The translations under genes and the position numbers were made by a program. Source: Paramecium sonneborni (taxonomy: Eukaryota > Ciliophora > Oligohymenophorea > Peniculida > Parameciidae). From it: 64,000 bases of DNA. Below, in pieces: positions 13,563 to 26,686 of the stretch. The stretch lies in contig CAJJDN010000005.1 of assembly GCA_905182985.1 (NCBI GenBank), positions 11,547 to 75,546 of the forward strand. Direction: 5' to 3'. The notes below the pieces were generated by a model. The model saw only the letters and a list, made by a program, of their open reading frames with translations. It searched no databases and was not told the DNA's origin. Position 1 is the first letter of the stretch. Every line of letters begins with the position of its first letter.

Positions 13563-13840
13563 ATTCAGGATAAAAACTTGTAAAAAATTAATATTTTATT
13601 GATAATATTTTAGAATTGTTAAGGTTTAAATAATTGCGATTAGAGATCAAATTTAATTATTTTAAATACCGAGAATAAAATTTTTCCTGTTATAAAATCT
13701 CTGTTTCTAACTTTAAATTTACCTTTATCATATTTAAGATTCTAAAATATTTTATCACTTAAACACTTTAAACCAATTTAAGAATATTGCAATAAAAAAT
13801 TTTTTATCTTTTTTTTCTCAACTTTTTGATACAAGAATTA

Positions 13841-14861
13841 TCAATTCTTTTTCAGTTTACTTTTTGGATTCTATCCATTTAATTATAGTAATATTTTTTT
13901 CCAACTCTCATCATTTTGTCTAAAAGTTTCCAATTTCTTGATGGTTTTACTTTTAAAAAATTTTTGATTATTCTTTTTGATAGCATTTTCTTTAGTATGA
14001 TCATTCTCTTTTAATTAATTAACTTGAAAGTTAAGATTTTCGTAATTTCTAATCATTTATTCAGAAATGTGAAAATTATCATATGATTGTAGCTTATTTT
14101 TTCCCTTATTTATATTTTATTTATAAATATTTATAAGTAAAATAGTTTATTTTTTAATAAATTCTAAAAAAAATGCAATCTTCAAAATATCCAATATTTC
14201 ACAGATAAATTCGTCACTTAGCTGATCGCTAAATAATATTTAATCTCTAAAATAAATATCAGTTATAAGTTAAAACTCTTCTTGATCGAAACTTCAGTTT
14301 ACAGCTATATTCAATAATATTTTATATTTATAAGGGTTTCTATGAAAAATTGTATTATTAGCATAATAATCAGAATAAAAGTAATGAAAATATTTGAAGA
14401 CATTTTATCTTAATTTGCATAACAAAACTATAATTATGATGCTTAGAGAGTATGAATTTAATAGAGTTTGGATTTAGGATTTATTATTTTTTCAAACTAT
14501 ATTTAATACCAGTTAACTTTTAAAAACAACATTATTCTCATAAAATGACTTTATAAATTATATTTCTAAAAATCCAAAATTAATTACTATCCTCTAAAGG
14601 TTTAAAGTATGTATAGTAAATTTTTGAAAAAATGATTTCTATTTATTTAGACTTTTAGTGGTATTTTATTGAACTTATGAACTATTTTGATAGATCACAA
14701 TCTTATTTTTCTTAAATATTTTGTTTTTAAATTCAGATTAACTCTATTTTAATAAGCAATGAAGTTTTCTTAAAGAGAATATAATATAACTTAGTATTTC
14801 TTAACGTTTATTTAAAAATCTTAATGAATTTCTCAAATAGCTATTTGATTTGAAGTATCAT
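13841..14861 (-). CDS. multi-intron gene of unknown function (exon model incomplete)
   Basis: Coding-like segments in alternating frames, joined by several 20-32 nt introns. Examples are GTAATTAATTTTGGATTTTTAG and GTTTTGTTATGCAAATTAAG. Segments include VNWYQIQFEKIINPKSK, FHYFYSDYYANNTIFHRNP, and an acidic run DQEEFQLITDIYFRDQ then FSDQLSDEFICEIL. A coiled basic tail ends NPKSKLKKN before TGA. The start ATG (MILQIKQLFEKF) is my best guess. The sum of introns I propose is off by one or two bases, so at least one boundary is wrong. Family not recognised. A decayed gene remains possible. Confidence 0.5.
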
Positions 14862-15278
14862 AATAAGCTTAATGATTATAAAATAAAAAAAGATCTAATT
14901 CAGTTTCCCTATATTAGCAAAGAAGTGAAAAGAAAGCAAAAAAAACAAATTATAGTAATTCTTGTTGATATAATTATTTATATGGGATTCTAATATAAAT
15001 TAAGTTTATCTCTATTTTTATATTAGGATAGATTAATTTAATTTTTTCTTAAAATTCACCTGATAAATTTTTTATCTAAAACAAATCTTTTATAAATATT
15101 GTATTCTCTAGACTAGAATTTTTAAAAAAGGAAAAAAAAAAGCATTTATCATAACTAGATAAATTAGTTTGGTTAAGAATGAAAAATGGATAATATTTTG
15201 AAAATGCATTTCAATTAATTTTAATATTTATTCTAAAAAGGATGAGTTAAAATATGAATTTATCATAAAATCTACGTT
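14862..15278. other. divergent intergenic region upstream of the Ca2+ channel
   Basis: About 417 bp of A+T-rich DNA between the start of the minus-strand gene and the channel ATG. It presumably holds both promoters. No motif or RNA gene is recognisable. Confidence 0.45.
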
Positions 15279-18200
15279 ATGGGTCTTTTATTAGAATTAG
15301 CGGAAAAGGGAGCAACGGAACTAAAGGTATTATAACTTCAAAAGGGTAAAACCATCAAATATTAATCTCTTAGTTTTTTCGATCATGCTGTTTATTTCCA
15401 AACGTATGAAGATATGGAAGATATTAATAATTTTCGGGATGGAATTTTTCAAATATTGCCAAGAGGAAGTTTTGAAATTCATGATGAATATTTGAAAGGA
15501 ATGTAAGATGTTTTTTTTAAATTTTATAGGGATAAATCCCCAAGTTTGTAATAAAGGATGAAATCTGAAAAAGAATAGTATTTCAATATGATTGATAATA
15601 AAATGAATGAGGAAGTTTATTTTAGGTATATTGTTAAAATATATTTTTTTTAGTTCAGAAGTAATCTTTTAGCATGTAGAATCAGGATAGTATTTAGCTT
15701 GTTCTGAAGAATGTAGTGATTCAAGAAGTGATAGTTTTGGACTAAGACTTTAATAATTTTTATCTAGCAGAATTATTTTCAAAATGGAGCCTAGCAAAAA
15801 TTACTAATAAACAGGAAGACCTATAATTTCTAAATAATCTGTAAAAATCTAATCAGATATAAATAAATTTTGGATCGATAAGAATATGAGATAGCCAGTA
15901 TAATTAGATCATAAATCAACTTAAACTGGTTTGAAAGTGTAATTGAAAGCATTATAAGAAGATTCTCATAGATATGAATTAATTGTTAGTCATTATTCTG
16001 ACAGCGAATGGAAGATATAATTATATGATAATTATGAAAAGCATCAACTCAACAAATTAAAACTAAAAACAAACGAGGTAGTAACTTTTAAATGTTCTAA
16101 GACTGACACATATTTAGGAGCTGATTTATAAAATAATTAAATTGTTCTTAAACCTCCCTTACATAATCAATAGATTCCTGTTGAATGTTTATGGGAGTTG
16201 TAATTTCATGATAAATTTACAAATGAATTACCAACAATTACATTATAACCTAGAACTTTAGCTTAAATACGTCATTCATTTATAGGATAAAATAATATAT
16301 TGTTTCCTGGGAATCAAATAAATTAATAGTATAATTAAAAGAATGCAACAGAATAGAATTAATAAATGAATAATTAACAAAGATGTAAAAAAAATGTATC
16401 AAAATAGTTAAGATTAAGACATGTAATAACTGGTAAATTATTATTTTGCTAAGATCAATTTGATGAACATGATTGTTTCCCAGCAATTTTATCTGAAGAT
16501 TCATGCACTATTGGTTTATAATTAGCCAATAGGTATGAAAGAGAATTTATAGATTCATCTTATGTTAATTTGATAAGAGATGATAATGTCTTAACATCTA
16601 TAATAACAAAATACTCAATGAAAGCATCAATTGATGGTCGAATTAAAAAATCAGAAAAGGTGCAAGGACCTGAAGGTTTTTATAAATAATTAAAATATGA
16701 ACAAAACACTATTAAATGCGGATTTAGAGATAGAGCTTTTAGTAAACCATTTATTATTCACAGAATTAAATAATCATTTTTTAAAATAGTCTTATAACCA
16801 TTTTCAGCTTATGATTAAATGCTACACTTTGTTCATTAACTTTAATAAAACCATTAAAATTTTGCTTATATTATTTCTACTGAGCGAATGTTTGAAATTT
16901 AATTTTTATTGAATCGTTTAAATGAATATTTAATGGATAAAATTGATATTAGTGATGAAAATGAGGATGATTTACCTATTTTTGAAAGATAAATAATCCT
17001 TAAAGAGCTCTATTTTACTGAAATATTAGTAGAATTGCTTTATTATTTATGTTATAAAAAAGGAACTAAGAAATTATAAATTTGGAGAAAACAAAAAGAG
17101 GAAATCTAAATGATTTTTTTATCAGCTTATTAACTCATTACTAAACTAATCTAAAATAATATTGTAACAAAACTTTATGTTTCGTAATGGCTTGAAATGT
17201 TTTTACATTAATATATGTGTTTAAGTTAACCAGCTATCTAATCTTTTTTATCTGAAATGTTAGATAACAATAGAGAAGCTATTTAAAAATTTTTAAATGA
17301 AAACATTATTAAAAAACTTATAGAATTAATTTTGTAACAATCACCTCATGATAAATATCTGAAAATATTAAATGCTATTTGTGTTTCAAGTGATTAAGCT
17401 ATTAGAGAAAATCAAAGATTAGTACTTGAAAATTTTTTTAAACTAGCTCCTCCAAGTATGTTATTTAATATAACTTAATTTTAGATTTTAAATTTGATTT
17501 TAAGATTAAATAAGGACATATTTATATTTAATCTGCTGAATAATTAAATTATTCAAGATGGTAAAACTTAGAATAATTTTATAAATCAAGTTTAATGAAT
17601 GATAATTTAGAATATTGGAATTATTTTATTAGTTATTTTGATTTATTAGGTGATGTATCTATGAATAGATTTGCATAAGCTAAAGAGTTTATTGATTAGA
17701 ATTATTCTCTAGAAATATTCTGTAAGATATTATATTAAGCTCAATCTTTTCATATGTTCAATTTGATGAAACCTTTTTTAAAATTAATACGATATGCCTA
17801 TATTGATACTCCACCTTTTTAGAAATTCAAAAAATTAAGAGTAGTCTAATTTACAGATTTGAATGGGGATATTATAGATCAGACAACAATTTTACCAAAA
17901 ACAAGTCCATTATTAGATGTAATGGGTTTTCTATTATAATAATTAGAGAAAATTGATCTTTTGCATAATAATATTGAATTTTCAAAAAACTTATAATCAG
18001 TATTATAGGTACTTAAATGTTCTATAGAAATGTAATTTTGGGTTGATATGGATTAAATTAAAGTTATATTGACTGCTATGTATAATATTTGTTCAAGCAT
18101 AAAGAATTTTAATTTGATTAGAGATTAAATTGAAACTCCCAATCCTTAATCTTGCTCAAATAATAATATTCATTTAAGTAAAATTTATCAAAGTGAAGAA

Positions 18201-21200
18201 AAAGAAACTCATATTCATAAAAAAATAAAATCTACTAGACTAAATGAAACAAATAATATATTTATGACATGCAAACAGCTTGCTTGTGAAATCATAAATA
18301 CCATTTTTGATTTAGAAAATAATATTAGAGTATTTATGTGCTCAAAATCTTTTAAAGAATAACTTTTGTAATTAGAATTAGTTGATCCTTATTTACCTAA
18401 TGTTTGTGAAAATCCATAGAGTGTTAAAGAAAGTAATACTTTTAATAAATTGCCAAAATAAAATTAAGCATTTATAAAAGCGATAAAATAAAAATTCAAG
18501 GATTAAAATGCTTCTGAAGAAAAAAGTTTATATGATATTACTAATTGGATTAATTAATTTAGATAAATAATCACTGAGAGATCACTTTCTAATTTTGAAA
18601 ATTTTGAATTAATTTTTGCAGAATTATCATTTTATGAAAATCTATATCTACCTAAACATTCTGTAGAAATCTTATCAAGAGCATATGGGTAAAGAAAAGA
18701 ATTAATTTAAAATTTTGAAAAGGTTATTATAGTTGTTTCTGGTAAAACATTAGAATTAAGTTAATTAACAAAATAAATCATGAATAAATTAGATATTTTA
18801 TATTAGTCTGAATTTTATACAATGTATAAAGAATCAAGTAATAACATAAGAACAAGTGTAATTTGGTATCATTCAAATGAACACTAAAAAGCTGGTCTAA
18901 TATAAAATTTATTTCAATTAGGAATGTATTTAAAGAAAGACTTTGACAAAGGAAGATCTTTAAATCCTCTAAATTTTGAAGATTATAAGCCAGATAATCA
19001 TTCAACTATTGCATTTTGCGAAAGAGAATAAAATTACAAGTTACATTAAACAATTTTAATGGCTTAAGAAATACACATACCATTATTAGATTTTATTTAA
19101 AATTTTAATTTAGATTACTCAACTATCTATTGGAAACTTTTACATTCAATTTATGATTTTCTAACAATTCTTATTTGGAATAATTCTGAAAATAAATAAG
19201 TCATCATGAGTAATAAAAAATTGATTCAAAGTATCGAATAACATTTAAAATTTAATATTGGAGCTATTGATTTTCTAAAAGTTTTATATGCTGATAATAA
19301 GCAATTGCTTTATAGTGAGAGGGAAGTTTCATTTATATTGCAATCAGTTGTACCTGTTTGTAATGATTAATCTATTAATAATTATTTTAAATCAAAAATA
19401 TTAGATTTCATAAAAGTTTTATTGTTATCTAATTCAAATTATATTACATCTAACTAAACCTAAATTCTTCAGAAATTTCAAGAAAAATAGTACAACAAAA
19501 TTATTTTACGATTTAGTATTTATATTGAACAAACACCCATATCTTAAGAAGATAATAGTTTTAGCGATGTTACTTCATCTTTAGATGGCTAATCAGACTC
19601 AGAAACATTCATAACTGAAGAATTATTTAACAAGTGGATTGAAGATTATTAAAAAGGGTATGAAAATATAGGTTATGGATTTCATGAACTTTATATATCT
19701 CCAGAATTAACATATCTTTATAAATTTTTTGCTGTTTTTAGCTAACTAGTTGAAGAGAAACACCAAATTAATATAAAAAAATGTTTGAAAATTCATAAGT
19801 TTGAAGACTTAATAGTCTTATTATATTAAGCACAGGATTGCTGGCCTTTGAAAAGACATCTTCGAGCATATATCAATAGATTATATTATAGTAAAGCAAG
19901 TGATAATTTCGATCTTATTATCAAAATTGATTTACTTACTATAATTGACGATTTATAAAAAACTATTGATTATTTAATATTACCATAATATTCATATATG
20001 GCAATGACTATTATTTAAGCACCTGTAAGATACAAATACTTAATGAGTTATATTTATTTAAATTTGGAGGAAATTTTAATATCCTTAAATAGTCTTTTTT
20101 TAAATGAATAATTCCTTGAATATTTAGAAGAATTAATACTTTTTAATTCATAGAATTCAATATATAAATTACATCTTTAACTATTCGAAATTTGTCAAAA
20201 GCTATAAATTATTGAAAAAATTTATGCTAAAGAAAATCTAGGACATTTATGCTAATTGTTATTAGATATATTTTAAAGTATTATCTCAGGATTTGAAATA
20301 AAAGTACTATTAATGAGAGAAGGTTTATATTTAAGCATGATGGAAGAAACTATCTTATCTTAATACTTAAAAGTACAAAATCAATAAGATCTTACAAAGA
20401 CTTAAATAAATAGATTATATTAGATATAGAAAAATCGAGAAATATATAAATAGTTATTATAAAATAGTCAAGATTTATCTGTTAAATAATATTTAGTTCA
20501 TCAAGTATTTAGTTTAGATTAATAATTTATTAAAGAATCTAAATTACAAAATACTTTAGAGTTTTGGAAAACTTAATCCAAAAATAGAGCTAAATCAGGT
20601 AAATAGGATATGAATGATTTGATTAATCATAAATTAAGGAGAATAATGAAGAATTGGAGTTTTATACCATAATTTTCATAGTTTTTAGATGAAGAATTTC
20701 ATGAAGTATGTAATAAATTATCTTAAATTGGTAAATAATCTTAAGATGCCTATTAAACAAAATATGAAGTCACAACACTTTAAGATTTTATATAAAATAT
20801 AATTTCAATTTGTGCAAACACTAGAGAATAATAATTTTCAGATGATATTAGAATTTTCTTTTTAAGATTATTAAGTAGATTAATAACAGAAAATAATCTT
20901 AGTAATAAATAAAAAATGGTTGAAGTTGATCTTTGGACAAGTGAATTTTGGATTGATTATAAACAAGAAATTAATCATGCTTAAAATTTACTTACCAAAT
21001 GTGGAGCTTAAGATTTGATTTTATTCATTTTATCAGAAAGCTTCTTAGAAATTAACTTAACTTTATTAAATGAATGTCTATTATTTTCAATAGCATTTTT
21101 GTTAGGAGGAAATACATAAGCATAAAATGCAATTCTAGAGAAATTAAAATAAGATTCTCAAAATTAAATATTAATAAACATTAAAGTTATCATCACTAAA

Positions 21201-23468
21201 CTAACTAAAGTTATAAATAATAATTTCTCTATGGTTATGTATCACAATACTAAAAGTGGTGATTTTATTTAAACTGTTGATAACTATGACTTTTATAATA
21301 CTAGTACTAAAGTAATGCAAAGAGTAAATGTAGTTGATCCTGATGATTATAAAGAAACCAATTTCAAAAAATAGTGCTTGGATGTGTTGTGTAGATTTTT
21401 TAGAGTGATGCAATTACTTTGTGAAAATAATAATAGTGAAATGAAAGAATTTTTTAGAAGATAAACTGATGAGGTATTTTGATAATGTTATTAATTTTAG
21501 TAAAATATTACAAGAATAAATTCTATTAATTTCATTGAGTTCACAAGTGTATAATTAAGAACATATCTAAAAATATTATCTAGAGCTATCATTATCATAC
21601 CTGCATCTATCCTTGATTTTATTAATGAGGTAATTCAATTACCTTGTATTGAAAATTAAATAACATTATGTCACACTACTTTTTTTGAAGATGTTAGCAA
21701 TATGGCCCATTTCTTTAAAAATAATTCTAATTAGCTATAAAGATTATTTGATACTGAAGATGACTTATAAGAATTATAAGAATTGTTTAATAAAATTCTC
21801 CAGACTGTATTATTAGTATTAGAAGGGAACGAAGAAAAGATATATAAAGATATTTAGAATAAATTAGAAGCCTCATTTTTAATAAGCTTCTTAAGTTTAA
21901 GTTTTGAACAACTTAATATTAGCAATATAAATGATCTTGAAATGTATAAATTCATTAACCATCAATTATAGATACTTATTATAATAAGATAAGATATTTA
22001 ATTCAGACATGCTTAGAATATTAAATGTATGTATTATTGAATAAAAAATGGCTTCTTATGAATAGAGTCGATGGATTTAATAATTTCATGAACAATTAAG
22101 TGTTAATCCTACAATAAAAGCTATATATGATCATCTAATAATTTTAGTATAAAATATTCTATAAAATATAGATTCACCACATTGAAATAGTATATTAAGG
22201 TAAGTCCATGACAGTGTTTTTTCCTTATCATCCCCTTTTCAATTTATTATCCGAATAATCAAAAGAAGATTTGCTTTTTTAAATTAATAGAGAAACCTAA
22301 AGAGATAAATTATTAGGTTTGCTCAATGCAACAAACATTTTATTTTATGATTTAGAACATAACTATAAATTAAACCATTATAGAATTCCTATAACTTAGA
22401 ATAATTTAAATGTGATGTAAAATTTATCCTCTATCCTTGCTTTGCTGATAAATTTATCAATGGTACGTTTTTATATAATAAAGTTAGATCTTTTTCTATA
22501 CAGTTATTGTAAAAGGAAATACATTCTTATTAACTTCAACATTGTATAATTCATTAATAATAAAAATGTTATCTGTGAGCTAACTCTTTGCATAAATTAT
22601 TTTATTTATAATGGTTAGTTTCTAAAGAATTCCAATTTATTTAAAAAAAAATAGTAAAGGAAATGATAAATTGAGTCTTTTATTGGTATTTATTTAAGAA
22701 GATACTTGTTTATTATTGTTTATTTTGGTATTATTATCCTTTTTTGGAGCTTTTATTAATAGCACAGTATTTGTGATTCATTTAGTTGAAATATTTAGTA
22801 GAGTAGCTATTTTAAAAAATGTATTTTAAGCTATTAGTTATAATGCTAAACAATTATTAGTTGTTGCTTTTTTAGGAGTTCTTTTTGTATTTGCCTTTTC
22901 AGTTATAAGTTTTAGTGTTTATTTTGATGATATCTATTAAGAAGAATAAACTGAAACATGTGATTCATTAATTACTTGTATGATAACACTTATTACTTCT
23001 GGAGTTATAGGAAATAGTATGATCAATTGGGATCCTTTAAAATTCTTCTTTGATATGCTTTTTACTGTCTTTTTTGGATTACTTTTTACTAATATTGTTT
23101 AAGGTATAATGATAGACACTTTTGCAGAGTTAAGAGATTAAAGATAAAAAATTGAAGAAGACATAAAAAATAGATGTTTTATATGTGCAGCTTAAAGAGG
23201 TGAATTGGAAAATAAAAATTAATCATTTGAGTAACATATCTAAGATAAACATCTAATTTGGAATTATGTGTTTTATGTTAAATGTTTATAGTTAAAGGAA
23301 TGGACTGAATATACAGGATTAGAGTATTGGATTTATGAAAAAATAAAATAAGATGATACTAGTTGGTTTCCAGAATCAGTTATTGATGGAAAAAATATGA
23401 CTGAAAGATTAGATTAAATAGAAAGCCTTTTATCATAAGTTATTGTATATTAAGAAAATAATCCCTGA
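15279..23468 (+). CDS. IP3-receptor/ryanodine-type intracellular Ca2+ release channel (CRC family)
   Basis: A 2675-residue channel releasing stored Ca2+. Order: N-terminal ligand-type domain and MIR motifs (VIFQHVESGQYLACSEEC at about residue 120; ECLWELQFHD; RLRHVITGKLLF), then RIH-like helical repeats (LPKTSPLLDVMGFL). Then come the RIH-associated segment (VMQLLCENNNSEMKEFF), a pre-channel VFFPYHPLFNLLS and six-helix C-terminal region. The pore reads TLITSGVIGNSMINW, followed by an inner helix and IMIDTFAELRDQRQK. It closes with the IP3R-type Cys/His element CFICAAQRGE...FEQHIQDKH and EYTGLEYW. Six introns: 15626-15653, 17456-17484, 21474-21500, 21944-21971, 22147-22171, 22463-22487; the codon count is exact. 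Paramecium is known to have a CRC gene family. The filter differs from the animal GGGVGD. Confidence 0.95.
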
Positions 23469-23613
23469 TATAAAACTCTAGTTATTATTTATTTATTAAG
23501 TTATAATAAAATTACAATTTTATAAAAAAGTATCTAATTAGCCTAATCTTATTTTTAATTTATTATAAAATTAGATATTATAAATTAATAAATTATTGTT
23601 ATCAATCTAAATA

Positions 23614-24465
23614 TCATACTTTTATTTTTGTTAGTTTTTATTAGCTGATAACTAATAATTCCCCTTGTTTTAATGTATCTATCCATTCATCTGGTTATAG
23701 GTTAAATATATTTGTTTCTTACTAAGTTTTTATATCAAGTTAACATAGCAAATTTAACTTTTTAAAAAAAATATCATTATTGATTTTTGAAAAAACGCAA
23801 TTTGATGAAGGAATTTTTTATAAATAGATCCTTAACATTTTGTTTTTATTATTTAATAATATAAATTTCGCAGGAGGACCCATCGTGGTAACAATTTAGA
23901 AAAATCTATTATTTGATAATTGTATTTCATAAGCTCCTCTAATAGTAAATACATTTTCTAATCTCATTCTTACGAAATTGATATATTTGATTAATCCAGC
24001 ATATGAAATGTGTATCAATTATTCTGGATAATAACTATTTTATATTAATTCTTAAATAGGTTCTACTTAAATCGCTTTAATTATTATTTATTTCTTATAA
24101 TCCCAAATGCAAATATTTAAATCATGACTTCCCACAATTATTTACTCTTTAAAAAATTATAAGAAAAAGACCTCTCTTAAATTTCTTGATAACACAATAC
24201 TTTTTGATTTCTCTGTAACATTTTCTATTCTTGTTTTGCCATCTTTTTTATAAGAAAGTGCATATAAAGGATAATTAATAGCTATTGCTGAAGGTAATCC
24301 ATTTTCACACTTTTTCTAAAAAAGTACCAAATTCTTTTGCAAATCCCAAATAATTATTTTTTCATCTAGAGCAGCACTTATAAATAAATTTGGATCTTTT
24401 TAATCCTATTAATAAAATAAGACTTTATTTGTATGTCCTTTTAGTTCTCCTAAAACCTATCTCAT
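23614..24465 (-). CDS. WD40-repeat protein, 283 aa
   Basis: One exon; the ATG chosen (MRQVLGELKGHTNKV) follows an in-frame TGA slightly upstream. At least two WD40 blades are visible: GHTNKVLFYQQ...ALDEKIIIWDLQ near residue 30 and IIVGSHDLNICIWDYKK near residue 105. Later blades are degenerate. Short for a full seven-blade propeller, so either a divergent propeller or a partial one. Acts as a scaffold by family analogy; partner unknown. It converges with the Ca2+ channel, 145 bp apart. Confidence 0.78.
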
Positions 24466-25414
24466 CTATTTTAATTGATTAAATTATATGTATCAATAAA
24501 TTAATAAAATGAAATAAAAAAATTACAAAAATTTTTCATGAATGCCTTTCTACTTTAAAAACTGAAAGAAAAGGAACTAATTTAGTAAAATTTTAATTAC
24601 GTAGTTAACCTCACTTATTTATAATTTTATAAATATTATTTGAAGTATTTTATTACAATTATTGTAAATTACTAATATTATGATTTGCTTTATATATGTT
24701 ATTAAGAAGATCAATAAAGCTTTTTGAAACCTTTATTTAACAATACATTCAAGATTTTTGTTTTAAAGACAGGTTTGTTAACTGGAAGATTGAAAAATGA
24801 AAATCCTTTACCTTATTTAAGATGAAGTCAAGGAAGCTTTAAAAGTTAAGAACTAAAAGAAGAAGAACACATTTCTTTGAGATCAAATTTTCCTCTTCAT
24901 TATTTTGGGATCATAAGATTAATGTTACATTAAAATTTTATTAGAGGATGAAAAATCAGAATCAATTCCAGATTTATATATAAAATTAATTATGCAATAG
25001 TAATTTGCTTGATTAATAAAAAAATAATTATTTTATAGAGATAAAATCTAATTTAGAAGAGTTTAAGAAGATATTTGAAAAAAAATTAGAAGAAGTATAA
25101 GATAAATTTACTTAAATATATTGACAAGATAAAGAATTATATATATTCATCATAATTTAATCATAAAATTATTTTATGTATTATGAAATTATGACTTTTT
25201 TAAAAAATAACAAATTTATTATATTATAAATTTTATTCATTTTCTAATACTTGTAAATATGCTTTTTTAAATACTAGGTTAGAATAAAAAATGATTCTGT
25301 ATAATTTAAGTTCTATTAATGACTGTTTAATAATATTTTTAATTTTATTTCTAAAATGTATTTGATAAATTTTAATGTGATTTTAATTATTTATTTATAT
25401 TATTCTGTTAAAAA
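24466..25414 (+). other. mostly intergenic; short coding-like stretches at 24696-25124
   Basis: One frame starts ATG at 24696 (MLLRRSIKLFETFIQQYIQ), meets TGA at 24798-24800, then continues open in the same frame through a Lys/Arg-rich run and EEFKKIFEKKLEEVQDKF to TGA at 25124. Another frame in the same stretch holds KILLEDEKSESIPDLYIKL. No combination of ordinary-length introns gave one convincing protein. It is either a short gene with introns I cannot place or a decayed one. In this A+T-rich code a frame stays open about 60 codons by chance, so caution is needed. Confidence 0.3.
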
Positions 25415-26638
25415 ATGTCTGAAGAAGAATTAGTAAATAAGTTCATTGATACCATTTCAAATGAGCTTCACTATAAAAATCAGGAAGAAGTTACCTAAAA
25501 TGTTTATCAATTAATCGATTTAACATGTAATAATTAATTATACAATAGAGATTCTATTGGAGAAGATAAGAATTATAAATAATGAAAGACAAGATCAACA
25601 ATAAGAATTAGAAAGCTAAAATGATTCTTTAAGAGCAGAAATAGCTTTCAATTTACAATAGCAAATGTAAATGCAAGTATAATAATTTATTTGATTTAGC
25701 GTATTTAAGATGAGTTGTTATAAAAATAAGACGCTTTATATGAAAAACTGTTAATGTTAGAAGAGGAATTGAAATAATAATAAATCATAAATGCAATATA
25801 CAAAAACTAAGTATAAAATAGTCAAATTTATGGTAGTTAGAATCAAAGCAAACAAATGGAGATTAATAATATGTTATGTAGTTTTAATTAGAATTTAAAG
25901 AATTATAAATTGAAAACGAATATTAAAAGCATTAAATATTGTCTCTCAAATCAATAATTTCATAAAATAAATAGGATTATTAATTATAATTAGTGTCAAA
26001 CTCATAATTAATTTAGCATTAAGAAGCAATAATAAAAAGTAAAAATAAATTGTATTTTAGATATGAAGGATGAATTAAGTAGTTAAAGATTGCAAATAAG
26101 ATAATTAAAATCAGAAAATAAATAATTTAGTGATTAAGTATATGAGAAATAATAATCAGTATTAAAAGAAATAACAAATTCCCCATTTCTTTAAAATGCA
26201 AACTCTATTAACACTAAGCAGAAGTCTTTAAATGATTAAAAAGATTCAAAAAAAAATTAATTTTCATCTTAAAAAAGATATTTGCATGCAGATGATCTTT
26301 ATGATGTGAATTAATTTACACTTTTAGAGTGCGAATTACAGGATACAAACTATAATACAACTTTAAATACTTGCTGTAGAAACAGCTATAATTTTAAAAA
26401 AGTTTAACTAAATGAATAACCAATGCTTGTGCAAAGAAATATCTATAAAGTACATTTAAATTAAAATATATAATAGGATTTCTTTAATTTAACATCTTAA
26501 TGTGTTAAATTAAATTTAAATGAAGAAAAAATCCTTGATTCTAAGGTTTCCCATCTATTCGATGAATATGTTGAATAAAAAATACCATATCATTAATGGT
26601 ACAACGAAATAAAAAAATATTTATTGACTTTATTATGA
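25415..26638 (+). CDS. coiled-coil protein, 376 aa
   Basis: Starts MSEEELVNKFIDTISNEL. Four introns (22, 23, 26 and 22 nt; for example GTATAATAATTTATTTGATTTAG) give an exact codon count and join Gln/Glu/Lys heptads: RQDQQQELESQNDSLRAEI, RIQDELLQKQDALYEKLL, EFKELQIENEYQKHQIL, KDELSSQRLQIRQLKSEN. After the coil comes a Ser- and Asn-rich part and a C-terminus with HLFDEYVEQKIPYH. Probably structural. No family recognised. Confidence 0.78.
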
Positions 26639-26686
26639 AATTACTAAAATTAAATATTATACTGATATTTTTAATAATAGTATCAA

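Noticed and set aside
13841..14861. Pseudogene with UGA read as Trp
   Set aside because: Most of the apparent TGA interruptions disappear once short GT..AG introns are placed, so a spliced gene is the better model.
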